NCBI GenBank assembly: GCA_028284485.1
Contig: JANQRQ010000238.1
Span: 1 to 56,742 of the forward strand
Length of the DNA stretch: 56,742 nt
From: Planctomycetaceae bacterium
GTDB lineage: Bacteria; Planctomycetota; Planctomycetia; Planctomycetales; Planctomycetaceae
Direction: 5' to 3'
Under the pieces are notes generated by a model, which made no database searches, was not told the origin of the DNA, and saw only the letters and a program-made list of their open reading frames with translations. Shown one piece after another: positions 25,952-35,305 of this stretch. Position 1 is the first letter of the stretch, and every line of letters starts with the position of its first letter. The position numbers and the translations under genes were made by a program.

Positions 25952-26217
25952 GCGGATCAACCTTGTTGACTTTGACGACCGAAAGGTCGACACCTTGCTA
26001 AGACACCGGGACAACCTCACGGCTGACGCGGCTGTTCTGGTTTATGGACCGTCGTAATCTTGGGGAATGTCTCCAGCGACAATTCTCCCGAACTGTCTGA
26101 CAACCGGGCAAAAATTCGTATTTCGTATGCCTCACCGTCGGGCGAAACGTAGTTGGTTGTAACGGCGAGAATCGGCGGGCAGGTTTCGATGGCTGAGGTG
26201 GGACAGGAACAAACAGC

Positions 26218-26694
26218 CTAATCTGAACAGGCAGCGGCCTCGAATCGCTCTTCCTTCTCCGGCGCATTATTGAGGTTCACACGGATTTGTTCACAAATCC
26301 GCTTGAGGTCGTCCAATTCCGGCTGAGTCAAGCCCCGGACCGATTGGCTGCGAACACGATGACAGCATTCGACCATGCGATTCCATACTTCCTGGGCCTG
26401 CGCGGATGTTCGAATTCGCTTTTTGCGGCGATCCTTGGGGCAGGAATACCGTTCGAGCCAGCCATCGCGTTCCATTCTTGCGAGAACACCGGCCAGCGTG
26501 GGTGCTTCGATTCCCAGCTTCTCCGCCAGTTCCGATTGAGATTGCTCACCGTCGTGTGCAATCCACGCCAGCACTTCCCACTGCCTGAGAGTGATATTCT
26601 CGCGGGCCAACTCAGTATCAAGTGCACGACGCATCGCATGGGCCGTCATGGCGACCCAACATCCGACGCTTTCTTCAAAGTCGTATTGCAGCAA
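26218..26694 (-). CDS. MarR-family transcriptional regulator
   Basis: A 158-residue winged-helix regulator. A TTG start at 26694 is preferred because GAGGAGGG (26699-26706) lies just before it; the longer frame to an ATG at 26739 would start inside a perfect palindrome and the -10 region. MarR landmarks are LRQWEVLAWIAHDGEQSQSELAEKLG (helix-turn-helix, in part), the recognition helix EAPTLAGVLARMERDGWLER and the wing CPKDRRKKRIRTS, followed by the dimer helices with a Cys-Cys-His cluster (MVECCHRVR). It lies upstream of the adaptor and RND genes on the same strand, so it probably represses the operon and itself. The paired Cys could make it redox- or metal-responsive, which is inference. Confidence 0.9.
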   Translation of the reverse strand: MLQYDFEESVGCWVAMTAHAMRRALDTELARENITLRQWEVLAWIAHDGEQSQSELAEKLGIEAPTLAGVLARMERDGWLERYSCPKDRRKKRIRTSAQAQEVWNRMVECCHRVRSQSVRGLTQPELDDLKRICEQIRVNLNNAPEKEERFEAAACSD

Positions 26695-26732
26695 ATGACC
26701 CTCCTCGTGATATCCCAGCCACAGCCAAGTTG

Positions 26733-26749
26733 TTAGCATGCTAAGTATA
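26733..26749 (-). promoter_or_regulatory. Operator palindrome and -10 box upstream of the MarR-type gene
   Basis: TTAGCATGCTAA at 26733-26744 is a perfect 12-bp palindrome. On the minus strand it directly follows TATACT (26749-26744), a good -10 box. The palindrome therefore covers the expected transcription start, about 40 bases upstream of the TTG start codon, as expected for MarR autorepression. Confidence 0.6.
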
Positions 26750-27021
26750 TGTATGATACGAACCGGCTTTGGTGGTTATCAAGCGGGGAAAGGGAAACTC
26801 TTCGCAGTTTTGAGAGACTGGAACGAAATCCAGTACATGGCGTTGCCACGCGCATGGCCAAACGGCGGGCCCAACCGGCATCACGAAGCCGACGCCAGAC
26901 GACGACTCTGGGGATGGACCGCGCAAAAATCAGCCGTGGCGAATTTCGACGCGTAACGGGGCAGACCCGTCACGTGCCATTTGCCACGGCAAGATCGTTC
27001 GTGCTGACTGCGTTTCGGGGA

Positions 27022-27282
27022 TCAGTCTTCTTTCTTCTTCTTCGGAAGAGCGACTGAATACAGCATGGTCACCGAACCAACCGACATCAGGCTGAATGCT
27101 GCCCAATCGGGAGGATCAAATACCTTTTGGCGTTGTGCGTTGACCGAAGTGAAGAGCCCTCGAAATCCTGGGCTACGTGGTGTTTCGTCCTTGAGATTCA
27201 TCACAAACTTGTCAACTAACAGGAACGAACCACCCGTCAAACCGAGGAACAGTCCGAGCGAGAAGAAAATCGATCGAAACAT
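27022..27282 (-). CDS. Small two-helix membrane protein of unknown function
   Basis: An 86-residue protein from the ATG at 27282, with AAGG about 9 bases upstream. Hydrophobic segments lie at residues 3-22 (SIFFSLGLFLGLTGGSFLLV) and about 60-78 (AAFSLMSVGSVTMLYSVAL), with the polar loop between them carrying DETPRSPGFRGLF. It ends in a Lys-rich tail (PKKKKED). The frame is open to 27492, but the added 70 residues have no membrane or domain character. No family recognised. It lies between the MarR promoter and an unassigned stretch. Confidence 0.5.
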   Translation of the reverse strand: MFRSIFFSLGLFLGLTGGSFLLVDKFVMNLKDETPRSPGFRGLFTSVNAQRQKVFDPPDWAAFSLMSVGSVTMLYSVALPKKKKED

Positions 27283-27843
27283 CTGATTGACCTTCGTCGT
27301 TGAAGTCTCTTCATCAAATTCCGTACATGGAAGTTTCGGCGGCACGATTTTCGCGCTGCTTGTCGTGTTTATCGGAGCGGTGTGCAATTCGACTTGATCC
27401 AGCCACCATGTACTTCGTTCTGACTTCACCCACCGTCTGTAGCCTGTGACGGTTAGTCCGGATTTCAGCATCTCTCGACCGATACAGGTCATTCGCTGCT
27501 ATCGACCATCCACGTCGAACTCACTTGCCCAATCTACGATTCCTTCATGCCACATCGCACCTTGAATTCGTCCAGGACATGTGACGACCACAACCGCTGC
27601 CAAGTCGAAATGCGAGACATGTGTACCCTGTGCTGACAAAAAATATGCAAAAAAAGAGATGGAAACCGAAATTTCGCTTCAGTTCCCGGGCGAGATGATC
27701 TTGCGACATCACATCGAATGGGCTAACTTCCGCACCCCTCTCCAAGAACTCCACGTCGCGTTATTCTCTTTCGGCGTTGTCGCCGAACAGCAACCAACCC
27801 GTATTCGCCCGCAATCGACGTAAGCCTCGTCAAGGAAGACACG
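27283..27843. other. Stretch without a supported gene
   Basis: About 560 bases between the small membrane protein and the next lipoprotein gene. Short ORFs exist on both strands (for example 27581-27823 plus, with a CETCVPC motif), but none has a clear ribosome binding site or family, and they overlap each other. I see no tRNA or strong hairpin. It should hold promoters for both flanking genes. Confidence 0.4.
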
Positions 27844-29682
27844 ATGGGCCGTCATCGAATTTACGCCCTCTGTCTGTGCATATTCCTATGCACTGTTGCA
27901 GGTTGCGCGAATTCTCCCATCGTACTCCGAAGCCCGTTCCCCGATGGTTTTCGTCTGCCGAATCCTCTTTTGGCTCTTCGCCGCGATAATCCGGCTGATG
28001 AGAGCCCCAACCCTGAAGAAGAATCGACAAATGAAAGCCCGTTTCGGCGGATTGCTCCCAATACCGAAACAAGCAGCCAAACATCGATCGCTGATCGCTC
28101 CAGTCGCGCACCATCGCAGTCCCAACCAGAGTCGGAACTTTCGCGCGACGCCAAACTGATCGCTTTAATCGAAGCAGAAATGCCCGACGCGACGGACGAA
28201 GAGCGCTATCAGGCATTTACCGACTTACGGACGGTCGATCCGGAGCAGGTGCCGCAACTTCTGCGAACCTACCGCAACGCCTTGCAGATGAAACAGCGAG
28301 TCGCCGCTCGTGAGAACGACGATGCATTCGAGAAGTTGCTGTTTGAAGGCTCCGGTCACTCGGACATTGCCCAGTCTTCGATGGACAGCAAACCGGCTGA
28401 TGGACTTCCTCCGGGCGATTTCGGTTCGACCGATCCGTTTAGCTCGCCAGCCTCGTCGCGTGGTTTTTCGAAACCAGACAATCGGGAATCGGCGCGAGCC
28501 ATTCCAATTGGACAACGTTCGCCAGGCTCATCAGATCGTCCGCAAATCGGCAACGACAACGGAAATGTTGCCAGAAACGAGATTGCCAGCGGTTCTTTCA
28601 AGGATGGTGGACACTCAATCTTCGATGAATCGGGCTCGCCAAGCAGCCTCGGTCAAAATCCTGTGACTTTTGCGGGCGGCGTGATCCAAATCGACCCGGA
28701 AGGCGACTCCACAACCGGCCAGGGAAATCGCCATCAGTTGGTCAGCAGCGAGCAACACCCACAGTTGCCGGCACCGAACTTACAGTCTGCAGAATTTGAT
28801 CCGTTGAGCTCAACGGGGCAAATTAGCGATACCGGAAGCGAACATACCGCTTCCCGACTTGCACTTGCGACTGGCGGCCTATCACCACCCGAACAACAAA
28901 GCAGCAGTGCAGTGGGAGCCCAATTGCAGATGCCGATTGCCGTCGAAACGGAACCGAAATCGTGGCAGGACAAACTGCAGCAGCTGATCCCACAGATCGT
29001 CGATGAGGTTTCCAAGCTCGAAGCCGAGTCGAACGATACAGAACAACTTGACTATATCGCCAATCAGGTGAATCTGCGGATGCTGTATCTCATCGCCGGG
29101 CAGCAAGAGCGATCGCTGGAACCGATCCGCGTCTTGGAACCGGCCGACCAGGAGTTCTGGCAGCAGATCTTTTGGGCCATGGTCAATTACTTCGATGCCC
29201 AGGGAATGCCTGACAGTTCCGACCGCGCGACCGAAACGATTACGCAACTCAAAGTTGCTGTTCAGCGTTTGCAGGAAAAATCCAAACTGCAACTGCGAAA
29301 CGTGGCTTTCTGCCAAATTGTCAATGGATATGGAAACTACGACCGTTTTCAGCGAGACCACTTCAGCCCCGGGCAAAAGGTCTTGCTTTACTCTGAGGTG
29401 GAAAACTTCCGTAGCGAGTTGACGTCGGACGGGCAGTACCGCACGGTCCTCAAGTCGACCGTTGAGATTTACCGAGCCGGATCAGGCGGCGGGGCGGTCA
29501 AGGAATTCGAGTTCGCTCCCACGGAAGATCTTTGCCGCAACCAACGTCGCGACTATTTCCACGTTTACGAGTTCACGATTCCGCCGGGGATTTCGCTCGG
29601 CCCGCACCTGATTAAGCTGACGGTCGAAGATCAACTGAACCGTAAAGTGGCGACTTACTCGTTGAACTTCACCGTCGAGTAG
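27844..29682 (+). CDS. Large putative lipoprotein with disordered middle and conserved C-terminal domain
   Basis: A 612-residue protein of unknown function. The N-terminus (RIYALCLCIFLCTVAGCANS) is a lipoprotein signal with lipobox VAGC, so it is probably anchored to a membrane on the periplasmic side. Residues of about 40-340 are low in hydrophobics and rich in Ser, Pro, Gln and Asp, hence mostly disordered, with a short helical island around LIALIEAEMPDATDEERYQA. From about residue 370 an ordered helical segment (IPQIVDEVSKLEAES, YIANQVNLRMLYLIAGQQER) leads to a C-terminal beta domain from about 480 (FSPGQKVLLYSEVENFRSE, HVYEFTIPPGISLGPHLIKL). That last part looks like a beta-sandwich. It is convergent with alanine dehydrogenase. 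Confidence 0.7.
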   Translation: MGRHRIYALCLCIFLCTVAGCANSPIVLRSPFPDGFRLPNPLLALRRDNPADESPNPEEESTNESPFRRIAPNTETSSQTSIADRSSRAPSQSQPESELSRDAKLIALIEAEMPDATDEERYQAFTDLRTVDPEQVPQLLRTYRNALQMKQRVAARENDDAFEKLLFEGSGHSDIAQSSMDSKPADGLPPGDFGSTDPFSSPASSRGFSKPDNRESARAIPIGQRSPGSSDRPQIGNDNGNVARNEIASGSFKDGGHSIFDESGSPSSLGQNPVTFAGGVIQIDPEGDSTTGQGNRHQLVSSEQHPQLPAPNLQSAEFDPLSSTGQISDTGSEHTASRLALATGGLSPPEQQSSSAVGAQLQMPIAVETEPKSWQDKLQQLIPQIVDEVSKLEAESNDTEQLDYIANQVNLRMLYLIAGQQERSLEPIRVLEPADQEFWQQIFWAMVNYFDAQGMPDSSDRATETITQLKVAVQRLQEKSKLQLRNVAFCQIVNGYGNYDRFQRDHFSPGQKVLLYSEVENFRSELTSDGQYRTVLKSTVEIYRAGSGGGAVKEFEFAPTEDLCRNQRRDYFHVYEFTIPPGISLGPHLIKLTVEDQLNRKVATYSLNFTVE

Positions 29683-29733
29683 CGAAATCGCGAGAAGTTT
29701 CCGATCTTCCGGCACCTCGTCGCTGTGTCGTTG

Positions 29734-30840
29734 TTAGCCGGTGTACGGTTCCCAGGGCATTTCGAACGTTTTGGCGACTGCCTCGTTTGTCAACCGGCCG
29801 TCAATCATATTGACCGCATGGGCAATTCCCGGATCGAGTTGGCTGGCAGCGGCGAGTCCTTCGGTCGCAATCCGCAGGGCATAGGGAAAGGTCACGTTGC
29901 ATAGAGCATACGTACTCGTGCGGCCGACTGCCCCCGGCATATTCGTGACGCAGTAATGGACGATATCCTCGACGATGAATGTCGGATCGGAATGGGTCGT
30001 GGGTCGAACTGATTCAACGCATCCTCCCTGGTCGACCGCAACATCGATGATGACGGCCCCGGGCTTCATTTGCTTCAAATCGTCGAGACTGACCAGAACC
30101 GGCGCGCGGGCCCCTTCAATCAAAACAGCACCAATCAAAAGATCGGCGAGCATGATTTGCTCTCGAATGTTGTGCCGGTCGCTGTACATCGTGTTGACAT
30201 TGGCAGGCATGATGTCTTCGAGATATCTCAGCCGATCGACGTTGACGTCCAAAATCACAACATCCGCCTGAAAACCGGCCGCAATTTGGGCTGCGTTTTT
30301 GCCCACGACACCTCCCCCCAAAATGGCGATATGCGCCGGAGGAACGCCGGGGACACCGCCGAGTAAGATACCGCGGCCTTCTTGCGGTCGTTCTAAGAAC
30401 TTCGCACCTTGTTGGATGCTCATGCGGCCGGCGACCTCGCTCATCGGAGTCAGGCACGGGAGATCTCCCTTTCGGCCGCGCAATGTTTCGTAAGCAATGG
30501 CTGTGACGCCGGTATCGAGAACTCCCTTCGTCAACGACTCATCAGCAGCGAAGTGGAAGTAAGTAAACAACAACTGTCCGGGCCGTAGTTTCGGCCACTC
30601 AGACGGCTGCGGTTCTTTGACTTTGATGACCATGTCGGCTTCTGCGAAAATGGTATCGGCGGAGTCGACAATCTCAGCACCGTTTTCGACGTACAACTCG
30701 TCGGGAATTCCGCTGCCGAGGCCGGCGCCCCGTTCAACCAGCACGCGATGGCCGACGCGTGTTAATTCCTCGGCACCCACTGGCAAAAGAGCCACACGGT
30801 ACTCGTCTTGTTTGATTTCGCGTGGGACTCCGACGATCAT
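29734..30840 (-). CDS. ald: Alanine dehydrogenase
   Basis: A 368-residue cytoplasmic enzyme for NAD-dependent interconversion of L-alanine and pyruvate plus ammonium, usual family length. The ATG at 30840 has AGGAG 7 bases upstream and starts the typical MIVGVPREIKQDEYRVALLP; the frame is open further upstream but without family similarity. Landmarks are the substrate Lys in MVIKVKEPQ, the catalytic His in FTYFHFAAD, the NAD fold IAILGGGVVGKNAA and the late catalytic Asp in VDQGGCVE, with NMPGAVGRTSTYALCN near the end. It is divergent from nadC over a 170-base spacer that must hold both promoters. It is convergent with the upstream lipoprotein gene. Confidence 0.97.
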   Translation of the reverse strand: MIVGVPREIKQDEYRVALLPVGAEELTRVGHRVLVERGAGLGSGIPDELYVENGAEIVDSADTIFAEADMVIKVKEPQPSEWPKLRPGQLLFTYFHFAADESLTKGVLDTGVTAIAYETLRGRKGDLPCLTPMSEVAGRMSIQQGAKFLERPQEGRGILLGGVPGVPPAHIAILGGGVVGKNAAQIAAGFQADVVILDVNVDRLRYLEDIMPANVNTMYSDRHNIREQIMLADLLIGAVLIEGARAPVLVSLDDLKQMKPGAVIIDVAVDQGGCVESVRPTTHSDPTFIVEDIVHYCVTNMPGAVGRTSTYALCNVTFPYALRIATEGLAAASQLDPGIAHAVNMIDGRLTNEAVAKTFEMPWEPYTG

Positions 30841-31010
30841 CTGATTTCTCCTCAGAAATGCCTGCTGTTTGGGTGAGGATTCGCTCCACCTTCCTTTGCC
30901 GCCCTTGCAACGAATGGAATCCGCCGCGACGATAGCGATTGGATACGAATCGGCGCTGCACCTTGTCAAGAGATGGACGCCCCGCCGTTCTGATCTATGG
31001 CCATAGAGAT

Positions 31011-31913
31011 ATGAATCAATACTCTCACGATCACCAACTTTCGGAATCCGAGCTGCAGGCAGCTCGTCAGTTGATTCGGTTGGCGCTGCAGGAAGACCTG
31101 GCCGAAAAAGGGGATCTCACCAGCGATGCCCTGATCGACGAGAAAGCAACCGGTGAAGTGCAAATCGTTTCCCGGCAGGCGGGAATTCTAGCTGGAACCA
31201 AGGTTGCTGAACTCGTTTTTGCAGAACTCGATCCCGCGGTCGCATGGCGACCATTGTGCGACGATGGAGCACGAGTTGAAGCCGGAACGGTCGTTGCTAA
31301 CGTCTCTGGACCGATTCGTTCGTTGTTGACGGGAGAGCGGACGGCGTTGAATTTCTTGACGCATCTCAGTGGGGTTGCCGGTTTGACTCGGCAATTTGCC
31401 GATGCCGTGTCAGGCACCCAGGCACAAATTCTCGACACGCGCAAGACTTTGCCCGGTTGGAGATTATTGCAGAAGGCGGCGGTACGTGCCGGTGGCGGTA
31501 TGAATCATCGCATTGGCCTGTATGACGGTGTCCTGATCAAAGACAACCATTTGGCGGCATGGGCGGCCGAGAACGATTCCCACACCATCGCAGCAGCCAT
31601 TGAGCAAGCCCGGTGCAGTGTCGGTGATTCCATACCGATTGAAGTCGAAGTTGATACATTGACGCAACTCGAAGCAGCACTAAGCGGCCGACCGGACATC
31701 ATTTTACTCGACAACATGGACTGCGTGACGCTGCGTGAAGCAGTCGCCATCCGCGACGCCACAGCAACAGAGGTCTTGTTGGAAGCGTCCGGCGGAGTGA
31801 CATTAGAAAACGTCGCTGAGATCGCTCGCACGGGCGTCGATCGAGTTAGTATCGGAGCCTTAACCCATTCAGTCGTCGCCCACGATCTGGCATTTGATTG
31901 GAAATCGGACTGA
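31011..31913 (+). CDS. nadC: Nicotinate-nucleotide pyrophosphorylase (carboxylating)
   Basis: A 300-residue quinolinate phosphoribosyltransferase, which converts quinolinate and PRPP to nicotinate mononucleotide in NAD synthesis. The ATG at 31011 is chosen by alignment with family length. Motifs include EDLAEKGDLTSDAL, RQAGILAGTKVAEL, GERTALNFLTHLSGVA, the PRPP/quinolinate site DTRKTLPGWRLLQKAAV, then GGGMNHRIGLYDGVLIKDNH, and the C-terminal LLEASGGVTLENV and VDRVSIGALTHS. It sits alone, divergent from ald; both relate to NAD, which may be coincidence. nadA and nadB are not in the window. Confidence 0.97.
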   Translation: MNQYSHDHQLSESELQAARQLIRLALQEDLAEKGDLTSDALIDEKATGEVQIVSRQAGILAGTKVAELVFAELDPAVAWRPLCDDGARVEAGTVVANVSGPIRSLLTGERTALNFLTHLSGVAGLTRQFADAVSGTQAQILDTRKTLPGWRLLQKAAVRAGGGMNHRIGLYDGVLIKDNHLAAWAAENDSHTIAAAIEQARCSVGDSIPIEVEVDTLTQLEAALSGRPDIILLDNMDCVTLREAVAIRDATATEVLLEASGGVTLENVAEIARTGVDRVSIGALTHSVVAHDLAFDWKSD

Positions 31914-32011
31914 CAGCTTCATGCGATGTGCAATGTTGATCGGCCAATCTCTCACGAACTTCCAACAGGGTGTTGCATGCGATACGTAGGAATCGTGGGA
32001 GGTATTGCGGA

Positions 32012-34279
32012 GTGAAAGCGTTTCACAACGGGCTGGTCTCGCTGGCCGTCGCTTGGCTGATTGGATATGGCCTGTTCTTTTATAGTTTCACGCTGCCAAA
32101 CAGTGTGCCCCGTACTAGCCGTGGGCAAATCTGGATGGAGATGCCGGATATCCTTGCGCTTTCGGCGCTACCTACGTCGGACGAGAAACCAACCGGCTGG
32201 AAATACTTACCCCAACGCTTTGATTTGTTAGCCGTTGCAATGGCGATTTGGGCCGGCGCATGGGGCGCGGGCAACCTCACCTTGCGATTGATCAAGGCTG
32301 AGTTTTCCGTCGTTAGCTTCGAGCGCTTTGTGTTGGCGATGGGCGTTGGGCTATCGGCTTTATCGCTATTGACGTTGGGGTTCGGCATGGCCGGACTGTT
32401 ATCCCAATGGCTGTTCGGTGCGACCCTCGTTCTGTTGTTCGCAGGCGAAGTCATCCTTCGTCGAACATCCGGACCCGCTTCGCGGGAGATCTCACCGGAA
32501 GAATCGGCAAGGGAACAATCTACCGGCTGGAGACAGCGCTTGGCTCAAGGACGCCTGACAACGGGAGGTTTTCTGACTCCGGCATGCCTGCTGGTAATGG
32601 CCTTGTTTCTGTTGGCGATGCTGTTGGGAGCCATGCTTCCGCCGACAGACTTCGACGTTAAAGAATATCACCTGCAAGGTCCGAAGGAGTTCTTTCAGCA
32701 GGGCCGCATCACGATGTTACCCCATAACGTCTATACCAGCTTTCCATTTCTCACGGAAATGCTCAGCCTCATGGCGATGGTGCTGCGCGACGACTGGTTT
32801 CGAGGGGCATTGGCCGGCAAAGCCGTGTTGATGGGTTTTGCTCCGTTGTCGGCGCTGACGGTCTATTGTGCAGGTCGACGATGGTTCAGCCCGCCAGCGG
32901 GACTCTTGGCGGCCTTGATTCTTCTGAGCACACCCTGGACCTATCGAATTTCGATTATCGCTTATGCCGAGGGTGGACTGACGTTTTATCTAATCGCTTC
33001 GTTGTTTGCGGTGTTACTGGGGATCGAACGATCTTCGTACGGGAAGCCAGCGCAGCGACTGTTCTTGTTAGCAGGATTGATGGCAGGTAGCGCGATGGCG
33101 TGCAAATATCCTGGCGTGCTGCAGGTGGTGATCCCCTTGGGTGTGGTCGTAGCTGCAACACCGTTTCTTGCCAAATGGGAACATTCGAATGGGATGCAGT
33201 CTGCATTACGGACTGCGTCTTTCTATGTCGTCGGCATTGTTATCGCGGTCGGCCCCTGGTTACTCAAAAACAGCATGGAAACCGGCAATCCCGTTTATCC
33301 GCTGATGTATTCCATTTTCGGTGGGGCTGACTGGAATCCGGAAATGAACGAGAAATGGAAGGCGGCTCATAGTCCCGACAACCACGACTTAGGCGACTTG
33401 GCCGAGAAGCTTGTCGACGTGACGGCAAAAAGCGATTGGCTCAGTCCGTTGTTATTCGGGTTGGCTCCGTTGGCTTTTCTCGCGCGCGATCGGCGTCGGC
33501 TTTGTGTTGGGCTGTGGTGTTATGTTGTTTTTCTGTTTCTCGCGTGGTGGATCTTTACACATCGCATCGACCGCTTTTGGGTGCCGCTGATTCCAGTCGT
33601 GGCGTTGCTCGCGGGTATCGCCGCGGTATGGAGTACGCATTGGTTATGGAAACTTGCGTGCACGACGGCGGTTGCCGCAGCGGTATTGTTCAATCTGACT
33701 TTCATCACGACGCCGTTCTGCGGGTACAACGAATACCTGGTCGACTTGGATCATGCGCGCGAAACAATCACTAGTGCCGATCAAACGTTGGCGGCCCTGA
33801 ACCGCAGCGGCCTTTCTGATGCCGACTTCGTACTCTGTGTGGGACAAGCGGATGTCTTTGATGCAACGTTCCCTGTCATTTACAACACGGTCTTTGACAA
33901 CTCAATTTTTGAGGAATGGTGCGCCAATTCGCCGGGCGACACTTCGCATTCCGATTCGGGGATGCGACCGGCGGAGGAAATCCGTCGAAAGTTTTCAGAG
34001 GCCGACGTGAAGTATGTCCTGGTCAATTGGCAAGAAATCCTCCGGTACCGCATGACGTATGGTTACACCGATTTCGTGACACCGCAGCGATTCCGTTGGC
34101 TCGTCGAGAATGGCGTTTTGGGAGAGCCAGTCAACGAACTCCAAAGGTACAGTGAATTCAGCCCCGACTCGATGGAATCCCAACGCGAAGCCTTGGCCGC
34201 ATGGGCGCCGGAGCTAGAGTTTGCCAGCGGCGACCGTCGGGGGTACATCGCCTCACAGGTTTTTCCGGTACTCCCCTGA
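32012..34279 (+). CDS. GT-C fold (GT39/ArnT-like) membrane glycosyltransferase
   Basis: A 755-residue polytopic membrane protein with about 12 hydrophobic segments. A GTG at 32012 is preferred because GGGAGG ends 9 bases before it; the frame is open from a TTG at 31970. After the second membrane block the loop PPTDFDVKEYHLQGPKEFF carries the Asp/Glu pair typical of the catalytic first external loop in polyprenyl-phosphate-sugar-dependent GT-C enzymes. Several Trp/Tyr-rich helices follow (WTYRISIIAYAEGGLTFYLI). The C-terminal 150 residues are soluble and probably periplasmic (FVLCVGQADVFDATFPVIY). The substrate is unknown, but the convergent GT2 and flippase-like genes would supply a lipid-linked sugar, so a shared glycolipid or protein-glycosylation pathway is plausible. 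Confidence 0.85.
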   Translation: MKAFHNGLVSLAVAWLIGYGLFFYSFTLPNSVPRTSRGQIWMEMPDILALSALPTSDEKPTGWKYLPQRFDLLAVAMAIWAGAWGAGNLTLRLIKAEFSVVSFERFVLAMGVGLSALSLLTLGFGMAGLLSQWLFGATLVLLFAGEVILRRTSGPASREISPEESAREQSTGWRQRLAQGRLTTGGFLTPACLLVMALFLLAMLLGAMLPPTDFDVKEYHLQGPKEFFQQGRITMLPHNVYTSFPFLTEMLSLMAMVLRDDWFRGALAGKAVLMGFAPLSALTVYCAGRRWFSPPAGLLAALILLSTPWTYRISIIAYAEGGLTFYLIASLFAVLLGIERSSYGKPAQRLFLLAGLMAGSAMACKYPGVLQVVIPLGVVVAATPFLAKWEHSNGMQSALRTASFYVVGIVIAVGPWLLKNSMETGNPVYPLMYSIFGGADWNPEMNEKWKAAHSPDNHDLGDLAEKLVDVTAKSDWLSPLLFGLAPLAFLARDRRRLCVGLWCYVVFLFLAWWIFTHRIDRFWVPLIPVVALLAGIAAVWSTHWLWKLACTTAVAAAVLFNLTFITTPFCGYNEYLVDLDHARETITSADQTLAALNRSGLSDADFVLCVGQADVFDATFPVIYNTVFDNSIFEEWCANSPGDTSHSDSGMRPAEEIRRKFSEADVKYVLVNWQEILRYRMTYGYTDFVTPQRFRWLVENGVLGEPVNELQRYSEFSPDSMESQREALAAWAPELEFASGDRRGYIASQVFPVLP

Positions 34280-34327
34280 ATTGCAGCGAGAGAAATCGCA
34301 ACACCGCGGACAAGCCGCGCAATCACG

Positions 34328-35305
34328 TCATACGATGATCGTCTCGCGTCCGCGGGTCGACAACCCGGTCTGCTCGGCAATGCTATAAGTGTCAGCATCG
34401 CGACCGGTGTACGCCACGATCAACTCGGCCAACAAACCGACCGAAACCGCTTGGGCCCCTAGCAGCACAGCAGCGGTCGAATACGCCAACAAGGGCCGGT
34501 TACCGATCGGGCCGAACCCCATGCCGAAGACATTCGTCAGAATCCACAGAAGAGTGAGGTAACCCAACCCCAACATGCCGATTGTGACGAACAGGATGCC
34601 GAACGTTCCAATAATGTGCTGCGGCCGCTGTCCGTATCCCGTAAGAAACCTGACCGTGAGCAAATCGAGAAATCCGCGGTGCAGTCGCTTCACACCGTAT
34701 TTCGATTGGCCGAACTTTCGTTCTCGGTGATGGACGGGAAGTTCGGTGACCTTAAACCCTCGGGAATGGGCCAAAACCGGTATGAACCGATGCAGCTCGC
34801 CGTAAATGCGAATCTCGCGAGTGACTTCTGATTTAAACAGTTTCAATCCGCAATTATGGTCGTGCAAGTGCAGCCCGGTCATGCGACCGACGGCCCAGTT
34901 AAACAATTTGCTCGGATAAACTTTGTGCCAGGGATCGAGTCGACGCTGCTTCCAACCGTTCACGACATCGAAACCGTCGTCGAGCTTCTCCAGAAACTTG
35001 GGAATCTCTGCCGGATCGTCCTGCAAGTCGGCATCCATCATAAGAATGAATTCGCCTCGCGCGGCACGCATACCAGCGGTCAGCGCGGCTGCCTTGCCAA
35101 AGTTTCTACGAAAACGAATTCCGCAAACTTGGTCGCCTGCCGTCGCGAGTTGCTCGATCAACTTCCACGAATTATCGGTCGACCCATCGTCGACAAATAG
35201 TAATTCGTATTCTATGTCGTGCTCCTCGCAGACAGTGGCAATCTCGTCAGCCAGTTGCTGCAAGCTTTCTGCTTCATTCAGAACAGGTACAACGATTGAG
35301 AGCAT
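34328..35305 (-). CDS. GT2 family glycosyltransferase (DPM1/GtrB/ArnC-like)
   Basis: A 325-residue membrane-bound enzyme that should transfer a sugar from a nucleotide donor to polyprenyl phosphate at the cytoplasmic face. Motifs are [40 protein letters not shown], the DxD site [17 protein letters not shown], and the acceptor-side [13 protein letters not shown]. Two C-terminal hydrophobic segments at about 230-255 and 275-300 match the GtrB architecture. Its ATG overlaps the stop of the flippase-like gene by 1 base (TGATG), so the two are translationally coupled. It is convergent with the GT-C gene. Confidence 0.93.
   Translation of the reverse strand: MLSIVVPVLNEAESLQQLADEIATVCEEHDIEYELLFVDDGSTDNSWKLIEQLATAGDQVCGIRFRRNFGKAAALTAGMRAARGEFILMMDADLQDDPAEIPKFLEKLDDGFDVVNGWKQRRLDPWHKVYPSKLFNWAVGRMTGLHLHDHNCGLKLFKSEVTREIRIYGELHRFIPVLAHSRGFKVTELPVHHRERKFGQSKYGVKRLHRGFLDLLTVRFLTGYGQRPQHIIGTFGILFVTIGMLGLGYLTLLWILTNVFGMGFGPIGNRPLLAYSTAAVLLGAQAVSVGLLAELIVAYTGRDADTYSIAEQTGLSTRGRETIIV

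Noticed and set aside
27581..27823. 80-codon ORF with CETCVPC motif
   Set aside because: No ribosome binding site or family, and its composition is not convincing; left as part of an unassigned stretch.
34305..34319. CGCGG-ACAAG-CCGCG hairpin between the GT-C and GT2 genes
   Set aside because: The stem is only 5 bp with no T-run, too weak to call a terminator.
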